43,168 nucleotides of DNA from Akkermansia muciniphila (GTDB lineage Bacteria > Verrucomicrobiota > Verrucomicrobiia > Opitutales > UBA953): assembly GCA_943331445.1 (NCBI GenBank), contig CALQLO010000016.1, positions 1 to 43,168 on the forward strand. The letters run 5' to 3'. This document shows, piece after piece, positions 17,575-26,216 of the stretch (position 1 is the first letter of the stretch; the number at the start of each line of letters is the position of its first letter). The notes under the pieces were generated by a model, which saw nothing but the letters and a program-made list of their open reading frames with translations, did no database searches and had not been told where the DNA came from. Made by a program: the position numbers and the translations under genes.

Positions 17575-17597
17575 AACTGGCCGGCAACGCACTGTCC

Positions 17598-17957
17598 TTA
17601 CGCCGCCTTTCCCAACTCGCCCAGGTCTGTCGGATGCGGATGATTCCTTTTTTCCTTATCCAGGCGATGGCGACGGCGAAGCTGACGGTCGACCTTATCG
17701 ACCAAAATATCGATGGACTTGTACAGGTCGTCCGACTCCTCCCGGACAACAATGTCCGGGCCCGGCAGTTCCAGCCGGATTTGAGCCCCGAATTCGCGAC
17801 TATGATCGCTGCAGCGGGTGTGGACGAGTTCGACGTGCACGCGGACAATCCGCGGGTTGTGGCGCAGCAGCTTCTCTGCCTTGGCGCACACCGTTTCCTT
17901 CAGGGCGTCGGTGAGGTCCATGTGGACCCCCGTCACGACGATCGGAGCACTTGTCAT
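17598..17957 (-). CDS. hpf: ribosome hibernation promoting factor / sigma-54 modulation family
   Basis: Binds the 30S decoding region in resting cells and inactivates or dimerises ribosomes. The 119-residue product has the HPF/YfiA beta-alpha-beta-beta-beta-alpha pattern: VVTGVHMDLTDALKETVCAKAEKLLRH, then IVRVHVELVHT, AQIRLELPGPDIVVREESDDLYKSIDILVDKVDRQLRRRH. It is a short-form protein: the long-form C-terminal dimerisation domain is absent, only a basic tail remains. The ATG at 17957 fits the family start; longer in-frame starts run through the divergent SDR gene. Only 40 bases separate the hpf and SDR starts. The leader just before the ATG is CA-rich with no Shine-Dalgarno sequence. Confidence 0.92.
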   Translation of the reverse strand: MTSAPIVVTGVHMDLTDALKETVCAKAEKLLRHNPRIVRVHVELVHTRCSDHSREFGAQIRLELPGPDIVVREESDDLYKSIDILVDKVDRQLRRRHRLDKEKRNHPHPTDLGELGKAA

Positions 17958-17997
17958 GTGTGTTGTGTTTTGTGGGGTGACGTGAGACTCTGCGCCC

Positions 17998-18810
17998 ATG
18001 TCAAAGAACAAGACCGTCGATGATTTCTTCAGGAGTTTTTCCGTGGTTATCATATCAGGAGCTTCTTCCGGGATCGGACGCGCGATACTCTCGCGTATCA
18101 GTAATTCTGAGACCAACGCGTCCGTGTTCAACCTTTCCCGCACCCCGCCAGAGGGGGTGCCGAATTCCCTTAAGTTCACTCATCTTACTTGCGACCTCTC
18201 TCAACCCACTGCCCTCACGGAGGTTGTCTCTGAATTACGGAAACTAATGCCCCGAGAAGGTAAGATGTTACTCGTTAATAACAGCGGCTTCGGGGCCTAC
18301 GGGGAGTTTCCCGCACCCGCGCTCGACCACACTTTGAAGATGATCGATGTGAATGTGCGGGCGCCGGTCGAACTTACGGGGCTCCTCTGGGATGAATTGA
18401 AATCGCGCGGCGGCATGGTGGCCAACGTCGCCTCGCTCGCGGGCTTCCAGCCCACGCCGCTGATGACCACCTATGCGGCGACGAAATCATTCCTCTTGGA
18501 TTGGAGTGTCGCACTTGATGCGGAGGCCAAGCGTCACGGCATCAGATGCGTAGCCATCTGCCCGGGGCCCGTCTCGACGAATTTCTCCAAGGCCGCTGGC
18601 TTCACCAGCTCCACGGGACTGAGCGGTCAGACTTCAGATGAATGTGCGGATGAGGCTGTGCGCGGAATGGCCAAGCATAAACCCGTAGTCATCACCGGAT
18701 GGAAGCATAAGCTTCTCGCTGTGCTATCCGCTCGCCTGCCCAAGCCATGGGCCGCCGCAATCGGCCTCCGCATGATTCAGCGCCTGCGGCTGGATCGCTT
18801 TGTAAAGTAA
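17998..18810 (+). CDS. short-chain dehydrogenase/reductase (SDR)
   Basis: NAD(P)-dependent oxidoreductase of the classical SDR type, 270 residues. The cofactor motif is SGASSGIG at 20-27, followed by NNSGFGAYG (NNAG equivalent), the catalytic serine in VANVASLAGF, and Y159/K163 in YAATK. PGPVSTNF after the active site is also typical. The C-terminal part has a hydrophobic/basic tail, as in the DltE/YqjQ-type SDRs. Substrate unknown. It diverges from hpf, and its stop lies eight bases from the convergent recN stop. Confidence 0.88.
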   Translation: MSKNKTVDDFFRSFSVVIISGASSGIGRAILSRISNSETNASVFNLSRTPPEGVPNSLKFTHLTCDLSQPTALTEVVSELRKLMPREGKMLLVNNSGFGAYGEFPAPALDHTLKMIDVNVRAPVELTGLLWDELKSRGGMVANVASLAGFQPTPLMTTYAATKSFLLDWSVALDAEAKRHGIRCVAICPGPVSTNFSKAAGFTSSTGLSGQTSDECADEAVRGMAKHKPVVITGWKHKLLAVLSARLPKPWAAAIGLRMIQRLRLDRFVK

Positions 18811-18818
18811 GCCTGAGC

Positions 18819-20480
18819 CTACTTCGCCCCATCGAGCAGCTCGCGGGCGTGGGAGAGTGCAACCTTACTGGCGCGGTCGCCTAGCATGCGGGCCAGCTCT
18901 GACTCGCGATCCTTCCGCTTACCGTGAACCGGGGTGATCTCAACCGTCGTGGACTTATCATCCTGCGTCTTCGTGACAACCAGATGGGCGTGGCCAAGGG
19001 CAGCGACCTGAGGAAGATGCGTTACGCAAAAGACTTGGTGTCCCTTGCCGAGCGCGGCTAGTTCCCGGCCGACCTGCGCACCGATTTCCCCGCCAACATT
19101 AGCATCCACTTCGTCAAAAACCAGGACCGGCGTGCGGTCGACGGCAGCGAGGACGGTCTTCAAGGCGAGCATCACGCGCGCGGCTTCGCCGCTGGAGGCA
19201 ATTTGGTCAAGCGGAAGTAGGTCTTGCCCAGCATTGGGGCAGAAAAGGAAACGGACGGCATCTGCGCCATGCGGACCAAGCTCAGCAACTACCACTTCAA
19301 TGCGCAAATCGGCCTTCTTAAACCCTAATGACCCGAGCATCTTGCGAGCGGCGGCCGCGAGTTTGTCGGCCGCCTTGGTGCGAGTAGCATGAAGTACCTC
19401 GGCCTGCTTGCGGAGCTCTTTCTCCACCCTAGCGGCCTCCGCTTTCAATTTCGTGACCCGCGCCTCGACGTCACCCTGCGAGGCGAGGCGGCGGCGAAGC
19501 GATTCGCGCTTCTCGAGGACCATATCAGCGCTCGGGCCGTACTTACGCCGGAACTCGAGCCAGCTATTCATCTTTTCGTCAAGGGCGACCGCGGCCTCCT
19601 CGTCACCCGACAGGCCGCGACCAAGTCGGGCAAAGTCAGCGCGGATATCCTCGGCTTCAGCCGCGAGGGAATTCAAGCGATCGCGAAGTGCATTCGCATC
19701 AGCATCAATGCGGGCGACATCGTCGCCGGCCTTCAGGAGCTTAGGGAGCACTTCGCCCAGGCCATCGGAGCCGAGCCCTGACTCCAATTGCCCCAGAAGC
19801 GCAGCCAGTTCTTGGGCGCGCGAGGAACGTGCGTGGTCGCGCTCGAGTTTAGCGATGGCGTCTTCTGAAAGATCGAGCGCATCGAGCTTTCCTAACTGTG
19901 AGCGCAGAAAGGCTTCTTCGTCTTCGGAGAGCCGTTCAGCCGTGGCGGACTCAGCGGCCTCGCGGAGGAGCTCGTTGCGGCGCCGCCAACCCGAGCGATA
20001 GGTCGCCAAGCCTGCGGCCAAACCCGCGTGTAGATCGAGCATCTCGAGCTGTGTCTCGGCACGCATCAATTTCTGCGGCTCACCGGGTCCGTGGAAATCA
20101 ATCCAGAGCTCGCCGAGTTGCTGAAGCTGGGTGAGTGTGGCCGAACCGCCATTGATGGAGATACGGCCAGCCTTCGTGCCGTGGACGGAGCGTTTCAAAA
20201 TCAGCAAACCGTCGTCGCAGGAAGGAAGGTCGAGAGATTTTAAGACCTCGTCAAAACGCTTATCTCCGTCGGTCTCAAGCTCAGCTTCGACCGAGCATTC
20301 TTCGGCGCCTTTACGCACGATCGTCTTCGCCGCGCGATTGCCAGCGAGGAGGGAGAGTGCGCCAAGTAGCACGGACTTACCCGCGCCGGTTTCGCCCGTG
20401 ACCACCGTGAAGCCCGAGCCCAACTCGAGCTCTGTACGGTCCATCAAAGCAAGGTCACGGATGTTGAGGCGGCGAATCAT
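18819..20480 (-). CDS. recN: DNA repair protein RecN
   Basis: SMC-like ATPase acting in double-strand break repair. The 553-residue product has Walker A GETGAGKS at 29-36, a long coiled-coil middle (about 150-370, rich in Leu/Glu/Arg), the ABC-type signature region ASSGEAARVMLALK and Walker B LVFDEVDANVGG near 452-463. Start: ATG at 20480 gives MIRRLNIRDLAL, the normal RecN N-terminus; a longer start would run into the upstream gene. The ATG overlaps the stop of the YggS-family gene (ATGA on the minus strand at 20477-20480), so RecN translation is coupled to it. Confidence 0.96.
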   Translation of the reverse strand: MIRRLNIRDLALMDRTELELGSGFTVVTGETGAGKSVLLGALSLLAGNRAAKTIVRKGAEECSVEAELETDGDKRFDEVLKSLDLPSCDDGLLILKRSVHGTKAGRISINGGSATLTQLQQLGELWIDFHGPGEPQKLMRAETQLEMLDLHAGLAAGLATYRSGWRRRNELLREAAESATAERLSEDEEAFLRSQLGKLDALDLSEDAIAKLERDHARSSRAQELAALLGQLESGLGSDGLGEVLPKLLKAGDDVARIDADANALRDRLNSLAAEAEDIRADFARLGRGLSGDEEAAVALDEKMNSWLEFRRKYGPSADMVLEKRESLRRRLASQGDVEARVTKLKAEAARVEKELRKQAEVLHATRTKAADKLAAAARKMLGSLGFKKADLRIEVVVAELGPHGADAVRFLFCPNAGQDLLPLDQIASSGEAARVMLALKTVLAAVDRTPVLVFDEVDANVGGEIGAQVGRELAALGKGHQVFCVTHLPQVAALGHAHLVVTKTQDDKSTTVEITPVHGKRKDRESELARMLGDRASKVALSHARELLDGAK

Positions 20481-21175
20481 GTGGATGGACGACTTCCGAA
20501 CAAAGCGGAGCCGACACGGACACAAGTAGAACCTGCTGCGACCGCGGATTCAAGGTCTCCGCTCATGCCCATAGATAATTCTGGTAGGGCAACGCCGAAG
20601 CGCGCAGCCAAGTCGTCCCGGCAAAGTCGTAACGCAGCAAATGTACGATCGGCCACCGCAGGGTCGTCGGAAAGCGGGGCGATGGCCATCAGCCCACTAA
20701 CCCGGAGGGAAGGATAGGCCAAGGCCGCCTCAAGGAGGCGCGAGGCGTCGACTAGGTCGCAGCCGAACTTCGCGGGGTCGTTGCCCGAATTCACCTGGAG
20801 AAGCACCTCGCGCTTCAGACCCATCTCGCCAGCAAGGCGGCCGAGCCGGGTGGCCAGTTCAGCGGAATCGACACTCTGGATGACATCAAAGACCTGCAGG
20901 GCCTGCTTGGCCTTATTGGACTGCAGGTGGCCAATCAGTTCCCAGTGGAGGTCGGGCGGGCCCAGGGGGCGCTTCTGAATAGCCTCTTGGACTCGATTCT
21001 CACCCACCGACCTCAGCCCATACCCATAAGCAAGGACGGCGGCCTCGACGGGGTGCGTCTTGGTAACCGGCAACAGGCGGACGGTGGCTGGGTCGCGGCC
21101 CACCTGGGCACAGACGGCCTTAATACGGGCCTGCACCCCATCACAATGGGCCTTAAACTGGTCAGCGGAGACCAT
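20477..21175 (-). CDS. YggS-family pyridoxal-phosphate homeostasis protein
   Basis: Single-domain PLP-binding TIM-barrel protein of the YggS/PLPBP family, which buffers free PLP and affects amino-acid metabolism. The PLP lysine is K39 in LLPVTKTHP; HWELIGHLQSNKAK, SMGMSGDLESAV and RVGSALFGSR are the other conserved blocks. With the ATG at 21175 it is 232 residues, the usual family size; an in-frame ATG at 21277 would add 34 unusual residues and overlap the promoter of the divergent LysR gene. It is transcribed together with recN. Confidence 0.9.
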   Translation of the reverse strand: MVSADQFKAHCDGVQARIKAVCAQVGRDPATVRLLPVTKTHPVEAAVLAYGYGLRSVGENRVQEAIQKRPLGPPDLHWELIGHLQSNKAKQALQVFDVIQSVDSAELATRLGRLAGEMGLKREVLLQVNSGNDPAKFGCDLVDASRLLEAALAYPSLRVSGLMAIAPLSDDPAVADRTFAALRLCRDDLAARFGVALPELSMGMSGDLESAVAAGSTCVRVGSALFGSRPST

Positions 21176-21267
21176 TTGAACCAGAGGGAGGGAGAACAGG
21201 CGGGGAGTCAATGCGAGGGGCGCACTTGGACGCCGAGGTGCCTCAAAATCGATAAGCAAATCTACAC

Positions 21268-21296
21268 TTGAAGGCATTTCCCATTAGTTTTATTAA
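21268..21296 (+). promoter_or_regulatory. candidate promoter of the LysR-type regulator
   Basis: TTGAAG (21268-21273) and TATTAA (21291-21296) are separated by 17 bases, and the ATG follows 20 bases later. The site lies in the divergent space between the YggS-family and LysR genes, where LysR-type regulators commonly bind to control both. No clear T-N11-A operator stands out from the AT-rich context. Confidence 0.5.
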
Positions 21297-21316
21297 TCCT
21301 ACTGACTTTAACTCCC

Positions 21317-22216
21317 ATGCATATCGAGAACCTGAAGATCTTCCGCGACCTGGTGGACAATGAAAGTTTCTCCAAGGCAGCCAAGCTCAACGCCATCACC
21401 CAGTCCGCCGTGAGCCAGCAGCTCCGCTCAATGGAGAAGCATTTTAACGTCCTGATTGTTGATCGGAGTCAAAAGCAGTTCCGCCTCACCCGCGAAGGCC
21501 GGAGCCTCTATGAGGCGGCCAAGGACATTCTCAACCGCTACGAACAGGTCGGCAGCGAGATGCAGGAGATGCGCAAAGTCGTCAGCGGCACCGTGCACAT
21601 CTCCACCATCGTCTCAATCGGCCTGCACGAACTGCCACCACACGTGAAGAGCTTCATGCAGGAGTTCCCGCATGTAAACGTGCGCGTCGAGTATCGTCGC
21701 TCGAACCTCGTGTACGAGGATGTCATCTCGAACGCGGTCGACTTTGGCCTAGTCGCCTTCCCGCAGAAAACCCGTCAGGTCGAAATCATCCCGCTCATGG
21801 AAGACCAGCTGGTCGCCATCTGCTCGCCGCGTCACAAGCTCGCGGCGAAGAAGGAAATCGACCTCGCCGACCTGCAGGGCGGCAAGTTCATCGGCTTCGA
21901 CCAAGACATTCCGACTCGCAAGGCACTCGATCAATTCTTCCGTGAACAGCGCATCGAACTCGAGCCTTCCATGGAGTTCGACAATATCGAAACGCTCAAA
22001 CGCGCCGTCGAGGTCGATGCCGGCGTGGCGCTCGTCCCGGAGGGCACAATTCGTCAAGAAGTCGAACAAGGTACGCTCGTCATGCTGCGCCTCCGCGATC
22101 GGCGCGTGGCCCGCCCACTGGCGATCCTGCACCGCAAGGGCCGCGTCCTGACGCCGGCCATGAAACGCTTCATGACGCACCTGCTCAACAGTACGAGCGT
22201 CAAGAGTGCAGCTTAA
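21317..22216 (+). CDS. LysR-type transcriptional regulator
   Basis: DNA-binding regulator of 299 residues. The N-terminal winged helix-turn-helix covers about 1-60 (FRDLVDNESFSKAAKLNAI, then QSAVSQQLRSMEK), followed by a linker helix and a periplasmic-binding-protein-like effector domain (about 90-290) of the CysB/CbbR general kind. The inducer cannot be told. It diverges from the yggS-recN unit, a typical LysR arrangement. Its stop codon directly abuts the stop of the convergent membrane protein gene with no base between. Confidence 0.93.
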   Translation: MHIENLKIFRDLVDNESFSKAAKLNAITQSAVSQQLRSMEKHFNVLIVDRSQKQFRLTREGRSLYEAAKDILNRYEQVGSEMQEMRKVVSGTVHISTIVSIGLHELPPHVKSFMQEFPHVNVRVEYRRSNLVYEDVISNAVDFGLVAFPQKTRQVEIIPLMEDQLVAICSPRHKLAAKKEIDLADLQGGKFIGFDQDIPTRKALDQFFREQRIELEPSMEFDNIETLKRAVEVDAGVALVPEGTIRQEVEQGTLVMLRLRDRRVARPLAILHRKGRVLTPAMKRFMTHLLNSTSVKSAA

Positions 22217-22819
22217 TCAAACGCGGCGAGAGGCCGTCCGGGAAGCGACCGCGAAGCTGGGGAGTGCTTGGCCAAAGAGAAAACCGCACCCAATCCAGAG
22301 CATCGACTGATCGGCGGGAGCCCGCAGGGCGGTGAGCGCCAACCCCCACCAAAGCAGCGTGCCCAAGAAGGGCTCCCAGCACCTCCGCAAGGCGGCTCGG
22401 GCGAGCGACCATGAGCCAATCAAGACGCAAGCCAGCGAGGCGGCCATGGGGGCGGTAAGCAAGCCCAGGGCCAAGTGTGCGTAGCTAATAAAACTCAGCG
22501 TTACGGCCAGACCCGCAAGTAAAGCGGTGTTTAACCGAAAGTGCGTGGGCAGTAAATAAAGCTTCACGCGATGTGCGTGGAGATAGTAAAGCGATGCCAC
22601 CACGGCCATCACAAGGGTGAGTGCCCAAATATAGAAAAGCCCGCGGATAGGTATCTCATATTGGTCGATGGCCCATTGTGCCAAGAAGCATTTGGCGGCG
22701 ATCAGCGACCAAATGGCGCCGAGACGGTCGGTGACCAAGGCCTCGCGATAGGCCCGTTCGACGGAGAGTGAGAGCTCCGCATCATGCACAGAAGGCAAGG
22801 AAGTGACGGAGGGCGACAT
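22217..22819 (-). CDS. six-span membrane protein of unknown function
   Basis: I do not recognise this 200-residue protein. Six hydrophobic stretches can be read at about 33-51, 60-82, 96-121, 125-144, 150-167 and 172-191, so it is an inner-membrane protein with short loops. The first 30 residues are soluble and include AELSLSVERAYREAL, a likely helix. No transport or enzyme motif is visible. Its ATG lies three bases after the stop of the 480-residue conserved protein, so they form an operon and may act together. Confidence 0.75.
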   Translation of the reverse strand: MSPSVTSLPSVHDAELSLSVERAYREALVTDRLGAIWSLIAAKCFLAQWAIDQYEIPIRGLFYIWALTLVMAVVASLYYLHAHRVKLYLLPTHFRLNTALLAGLAVTLSFISYAHLALGLLTAPMAASLACVLIGSWSLARAALRRCWEPFLGTLLWWGLALTALRAPADQSMLWIGCGFLFGQALPSFAVASRTASRRV

Positions 22820-22822
22820 ATC

Positions 22823-24265
22823 CTAACTAGCCCACAATTTCAGGCTCCGGATGGCCACGGCCACGGAAGGAGGCACTTCCTTCTCCCAGCCCGCCTCACC
22901 CTTACGAATTCGGTCGGCCAGCGTCCGCGGCTGACAAGCCATCGCCGAAGGGTCTGCGCCCGTAATTGGTACCAAGAAGCCGTTATTTAAAAGGTGCTGG
23001 AAAAGTCCAGAGACCGAAGGCCGCATCTGAATATCGGAAGCGGTGATGACGGAATCCTCCGCGACACTATAACTCTCGGGGAAGCAGACCTTACAGGCGA
23101 CTGGATCGAGGATGAGGCGACGTAATTGATCGCCGCGCATCGGGTAAACCATGACACGGACCCCGTCCTTAAAGAGCCGGCCGCACGATTCGAGCACCCC
23201 GCCCTCAAGATGGGTGTAGTGCTCAGGATTGAACAAATCCACGAGGTTGTTCATCCCGGCGACGAGCGTGATACTCCCCGTTGTATGCAGACGGAAATAG
23301 GCTGGCAGGCGATACCAACCCCGATGCCGGGTGACTAACAGCGGGTGCTGCATGGCCCCGACAAGACGAATTCGGTCGATGAGTTCGGATTCAGGGTGCG
23401 GGTCCGATCCAATGCACATCTCAAAAAGCGCGAGGACGTCCTTGCCAGCATCCGGCAGACTTCGCATCGCACAAGCGAGCATGTCTTCGTTGACGAGGGA
23501 AACGGGACGGAACGTGCCACGGGCAACGAGGACAGATTTTTTGTAGAAATATTCGCTGGGTACCTGCGGCGAGCCCTCTGGACCGAAGAGGACCGCATCC
23601 GTCAACCCAAGGCGCACGAGGCGCAAGGCTGCGGAACGATTATCAAAGGCGCCGAACGCAGGCCCACTGAAATGGGCAAATTCCACCTCCACGCGCCCCG
23701 CCCCGACTTCCTCGACCAAGGCATTGAGGAAATTATCAACGCTGTCACGGGAGTTGAGAGCAGCGTGGATGAGATTAACCCCAACCGTCCCGAGGGCGTC
23801 CTGCTGGCGCCCGGCATCCTTATCCCAGAGTCGCAGATGCAGGATAACTTCACTGGGCTCGGATTGCGGCGCATCCTGGAAACGGATCCCAATCCACGAG
23901 TGCCCCTGCCCTCGCCCATCGTGGGGCGTCGTTGCGACGGTATCCGCAAAGGCGAAGAATCGCGTGACCGCCCCGCGCTCCACTTTAAGCCGGTCAACGA
24001 GTAGCCCGTATTCATGATCGAGCATCTGCTCGAGACGCTCCCGGGAAACATAACGCTGAGGGTGGCCGTAAATCGCATCACTCACCCGCATGTCATAAGC
24101 GGAGATGCTCTTAGCTACCGTGCCAGAGGCACCGCCTGCTTTGAAGAAATGGCGGACAACTTCCTGACCGGCACCGATTTCGGCAAAAGCGCCATAGGCC
24201 GACCGATCAAGATTGATGGCTAAAGCCTTGCGGGAAACAGCGGCACCGGGCGTGGACTCGAACAT
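22823..24265 (-). CDS. conserved 480-residue protein of unknown function
   Basis: A soluble protein with no signal peptide. The N-terminal block is striking: RKALAINLD (12-20), AFAEIGAGQEVVRHFFKAG (26-44), SGTVAKSISAYDM (47-59), DAIYG (63-67) and RYVSRERLEQMLDHEYGLL (71-89) have the look of a strongly conserved family. I recall relatives in Bacteroidetes and cyanobacteria, with inconsistent automatic names such as nicotinate-nucleotide adenylyltransferase. I see no HxGH-type nucleotidyltransferase motif, Walker motif or other catalytic signature. The middle contains many short Arg/Asp-rich strands, and late in the protein there is LVAGMNNLVDLFNPEHY. It is followed after three bases by a six-span membrane protein gene. 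Function unknown. Confidence 0.85.
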   Translation of the reverse strand: MFESTPGAAVSRKALAINLDRSAYGAFAEIGAGQEVVRHFFKAGGASGTVAKSISAYDMRVSDAIYGHPQRYVSRERLEQMLDHEYGLLVDRLKVERGAVTRFFAFADTVATTPHDGRGQGHSWIGIRFQDAPQSEPSEVILHLRLWDKDAGRQQDALGTVGVNLIHAALNSRDSVDNFLNALVEEVGAGRVEVEFAHFSGPAFGAFDNRSAALRLVRLGLTDAVLFGPEGSPQVPSEYFYKKSVLVARGTFRPVSLVNEDMLACAMRSLPDAGKDVLALFEMCIGSDPHPESELIDRIRLVGAMQHPLLVTRHRGWYRLPAYFRLHTTGSITLVAGMNNLVDLFNPEHYTHLEGGVLESCGRLFKDGVRVMVYPMRGDQLRRLILDPVACKVCFPESYSVAEDSVITASDIQMRPSVSGLFQHLLNNGFLVPITGADPSAMACQPRTLADRIRKGEAGWEKEVPPSVAVAIRSLKLWAS

Positions 24266-24331
24266 AGGCCGAGATTAACCTCCACCGCGGACGGCATCGA
24301 GAGGAAAGAGGCTGAAATCGTTTGCTTTAAG

Positions 24332-24360
24332 TTGGCGAAAAGAAGCCATGCGGACATAAA
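24332..24360 (+). promoter_or_regulatory. candidate sppA promoter
   Basis: TTGGCG (24332-24337) and CATAAA (24355-24360) with 17-base spacing, 40 bases before the sppA ATG. The leader after it is C/A-rich (ACCACCCAAAACCC before the ATG) and lacks a Shine-Dalgarno sequence. Consensus resemblance only. Confidence 0.4.
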
Positions 24361-24399
24361 TAGGCACACCCAACGCCTCCCTGCGACCACCCAAAACCC

Positions 24400-26211
24400 A
24401 TGAAAGATTTCTTTAAGTCGGTACTCGCTTCCGCGGTCGGCACTTTTTTTGCCGGCATGCTGGTGTGCTTCCTGCTCGTCGTTCTAATCGTCGCCGGCAT
24501 CAGCACCACCAGCCACGCCCCGGATAGTAGCACGGTCGCCATCAAGCCCAAGACGATGCTTGTCATCGGTAATGATCTGACGGTCAACGACACGCCGGCG
24601 AACGGCGCCCCCGGACTCAGCGTCCTGCTCGGCAATTCTGCCGGACCGGAAGTCGATCTCCTCCGGGCCCTGGAAGCCATAGATTTAGCGGCAAAGGACC
24701 GGAACATCTCAGGTATCCTGCTCTCCGGTGAACTCATCGCTGGGGCGGTGCAAAAAGCCGAGCTGCGCAAGGCGATCGCTGCGTTTAAGACTTCTGGAAA
24801 GCCTGTCATCGCTTGGATCGAGAATAGCTCCCAAGGACAGTACTACATGGCGACCGCCGCCGACAAAATTTACATGCATCCGGCCGGAGATTTGGAATTC
24901 AAAGGTCTGGCCTCCTACCACATGTACTACGGAGACACCCTCAAACTGGCAGGAGTCGGCGTGCAGGTCACCAAAGTCGGGAAATATAAGTCCGCGGTGG
25001 AACCCTACCTCGGAGCGACCATGAGCGAGCCTGCCCGCGAACAATCCGAACTCCTGATGTCGAGCATCTGGAGTCGCATTGTCAAAGACATCTCCGCCTC
25101 CCGTAAACTGAGTGAAGCCACCCTGCGGGCGGCGGCTAATTCTGCCGGCGAATTCAATGCCGCGACCGCGCTCAAACTCAAATTAGTCGACGGCATCCTG
25201 CAGCGAGATGAACTCGTCAAGGCCGTCCGTAAGGCCGGCGCTGCGGCCGATGAATCTGGTACCTCTTTCCGCCAAGTCTCCTTAGGGCGCTACGCCGGGA
25301 AGGTGAATTTCCCGAAAGCATCTGGAAAAATCGCCATCGTCTACGCCGAAGGCGAAATCGTAGACGGATGGGGCTCCCCGGAAGATATCGGCGGAGATCG
25401 CCTCGCCCGGGATCTTCGCATGGTGCGCGGCGATGACCGCTACAAAGCCGTCGTACTGCGTGTAAACAGTCCGGGGGGCTCAGCCTTTGCCAGCGATGTC
25501 GTCGCCCGGGAAGTAAGCCTACTGCGCGAAAAAGGCCTCCCTGTCGTTGTCTCTATGGGCGACGTCGCCGCCAGTGGCGGTTACTATATCGCCGCAAAGG
25601 GCTCCTATATCATGGCTGACCCTTCGACCATCACTGGCTCGATCGGGGTCTTCGGATTACATTTCAACTATGAGGAGCTGGCCAAGAAAGTCAGCCTTGG
25701 GACCGATGGCGTCAAAACCGGCCGCTATGCCGACTTGCTCGCCAGCCACCGGGCGGCCACCCCAGAGGAACTCGCCATCGTCCAGAAGATGGTTGATGGC
25801 GTCTATGAGGACTTCCTACAGGTCGTGGCCGATGGGCGTAAATTAAAACGCGATGATGTCCATGAGATAGCCCAAGGAAGGGTTTGGAGTGGGCGCGACG
25901 CCCTGGGCATCAAGCTCGTCGATAAGTTCGGCGGTTTGCGGGATGCCATCAAGGAAGCCGCTACTCGGGCCACGCTCACCCAAGCAGAGTGGGTGCAAAT
26001 TCCGGCACTAAATTCCGGTCGCGAATCCTTGCTGCAAAAAATCCTTTCGGATGGTCACGACGAGAATCCGATGTTTGCCAAAGCCTCCGCGGACCGTGAC
26101 CCGGTATTGCAATTCCTGAGGGCTCATGCGGACACCCTGAAGTCCATCCGCGCCCTCAACGACCCGAAGGGCGTCTATCTGACCTGCCCGCTCATCCTGC
26201 GCAAGCGGTAG
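24400..26211 (+). CDS. sppA: signal peptide peptidase SppA, 67K type
   Basis: Membrane-anchored serine protease that degrades leftover signal peptides. The 603-residue length and tandem S49 domains match the long E. coli-type form. One N-terminal membrane anchor is at about 10-33. The catalytic pair of the long form is visible: K197 in YKSAVEPYLG (first domain) and S392 in GDVAASGGYY (second domain), with VNSPGGSAFAS forming the neighbouring binding region. The stop is five bases from the end of the convergent M48 peptidase gene. Several exported proteins in this window (peroxidase, beta-barrel, lipoproteins) would leave signal peptides for it. Confidence 0.94.
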   Translation: MKDFFKSVLASAVGTFFAGMLVCFLLVVLIVAGISTTSHAPDSSTVAIKPKTMLVIGNDLTVNDTPANGAPGLSVLLGNSAGPEVDLLRALEAIDLAAKDRNISGILLSGELIAGAVQKAELRKAIAAFKTSGKPVIAWIENSSQGQYYMATAADKIYMHPAGDLEFKGLASYHMYYGDTLKLAGVGVQVTKVGKYKSAVEPYLGATMSEPAREQSELLMSSIWSRIVKDISASRKLSEATLRAAANSAGEFNAATALKLKLVDGILQRDELVKAVRKAGAAADESGTSFRQVSLGRYAGKVNFPKASGKIAIVYAEGEIVDGWGSPEDIGGDRLARDLRMVRGDDRYKAVVLRVNSPGGSAFASDVVAREVSLLREKGLPVVVSMGDVAASGGYYIAAKGSYIMADPSTITGSIGVFGLHFNYEELAKKVSLGTDGVKTGRYADLLASHRAATPEELAIVQKMVDGVYEDFLQVVADGRKLKRDDVHEIAQGRVWSGRDALGIKLVDKFGGLRDAIKEAATRATLTQAEWVQIPALNSGRESLLQKILSDGHDENPMFAKASADRDPVLQFLRAHADTLKSIRALNDPKGVYLTCPLILRKR

Positions 26212-26216
26212 CCGAC

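Noticed and set aside
17388-17590. The hpf-mpl repeats as a CRISPR array
   Set aside because: Units are 6-13 bases and degenerate, spacing is 16-18 bases, and no cas gene is present.
17958-18179. Longer N-terminus for the hibernation factor
   Set aside because: It would run through the divergent SDR gene and adds residues unlike the HPF family.
21176-21277. Longer N-terminus for the YggS-family protein
   Set aside because: Would add 34 unrelated residues and lie over the LysR promoter; the 232-residue form has the usual length.
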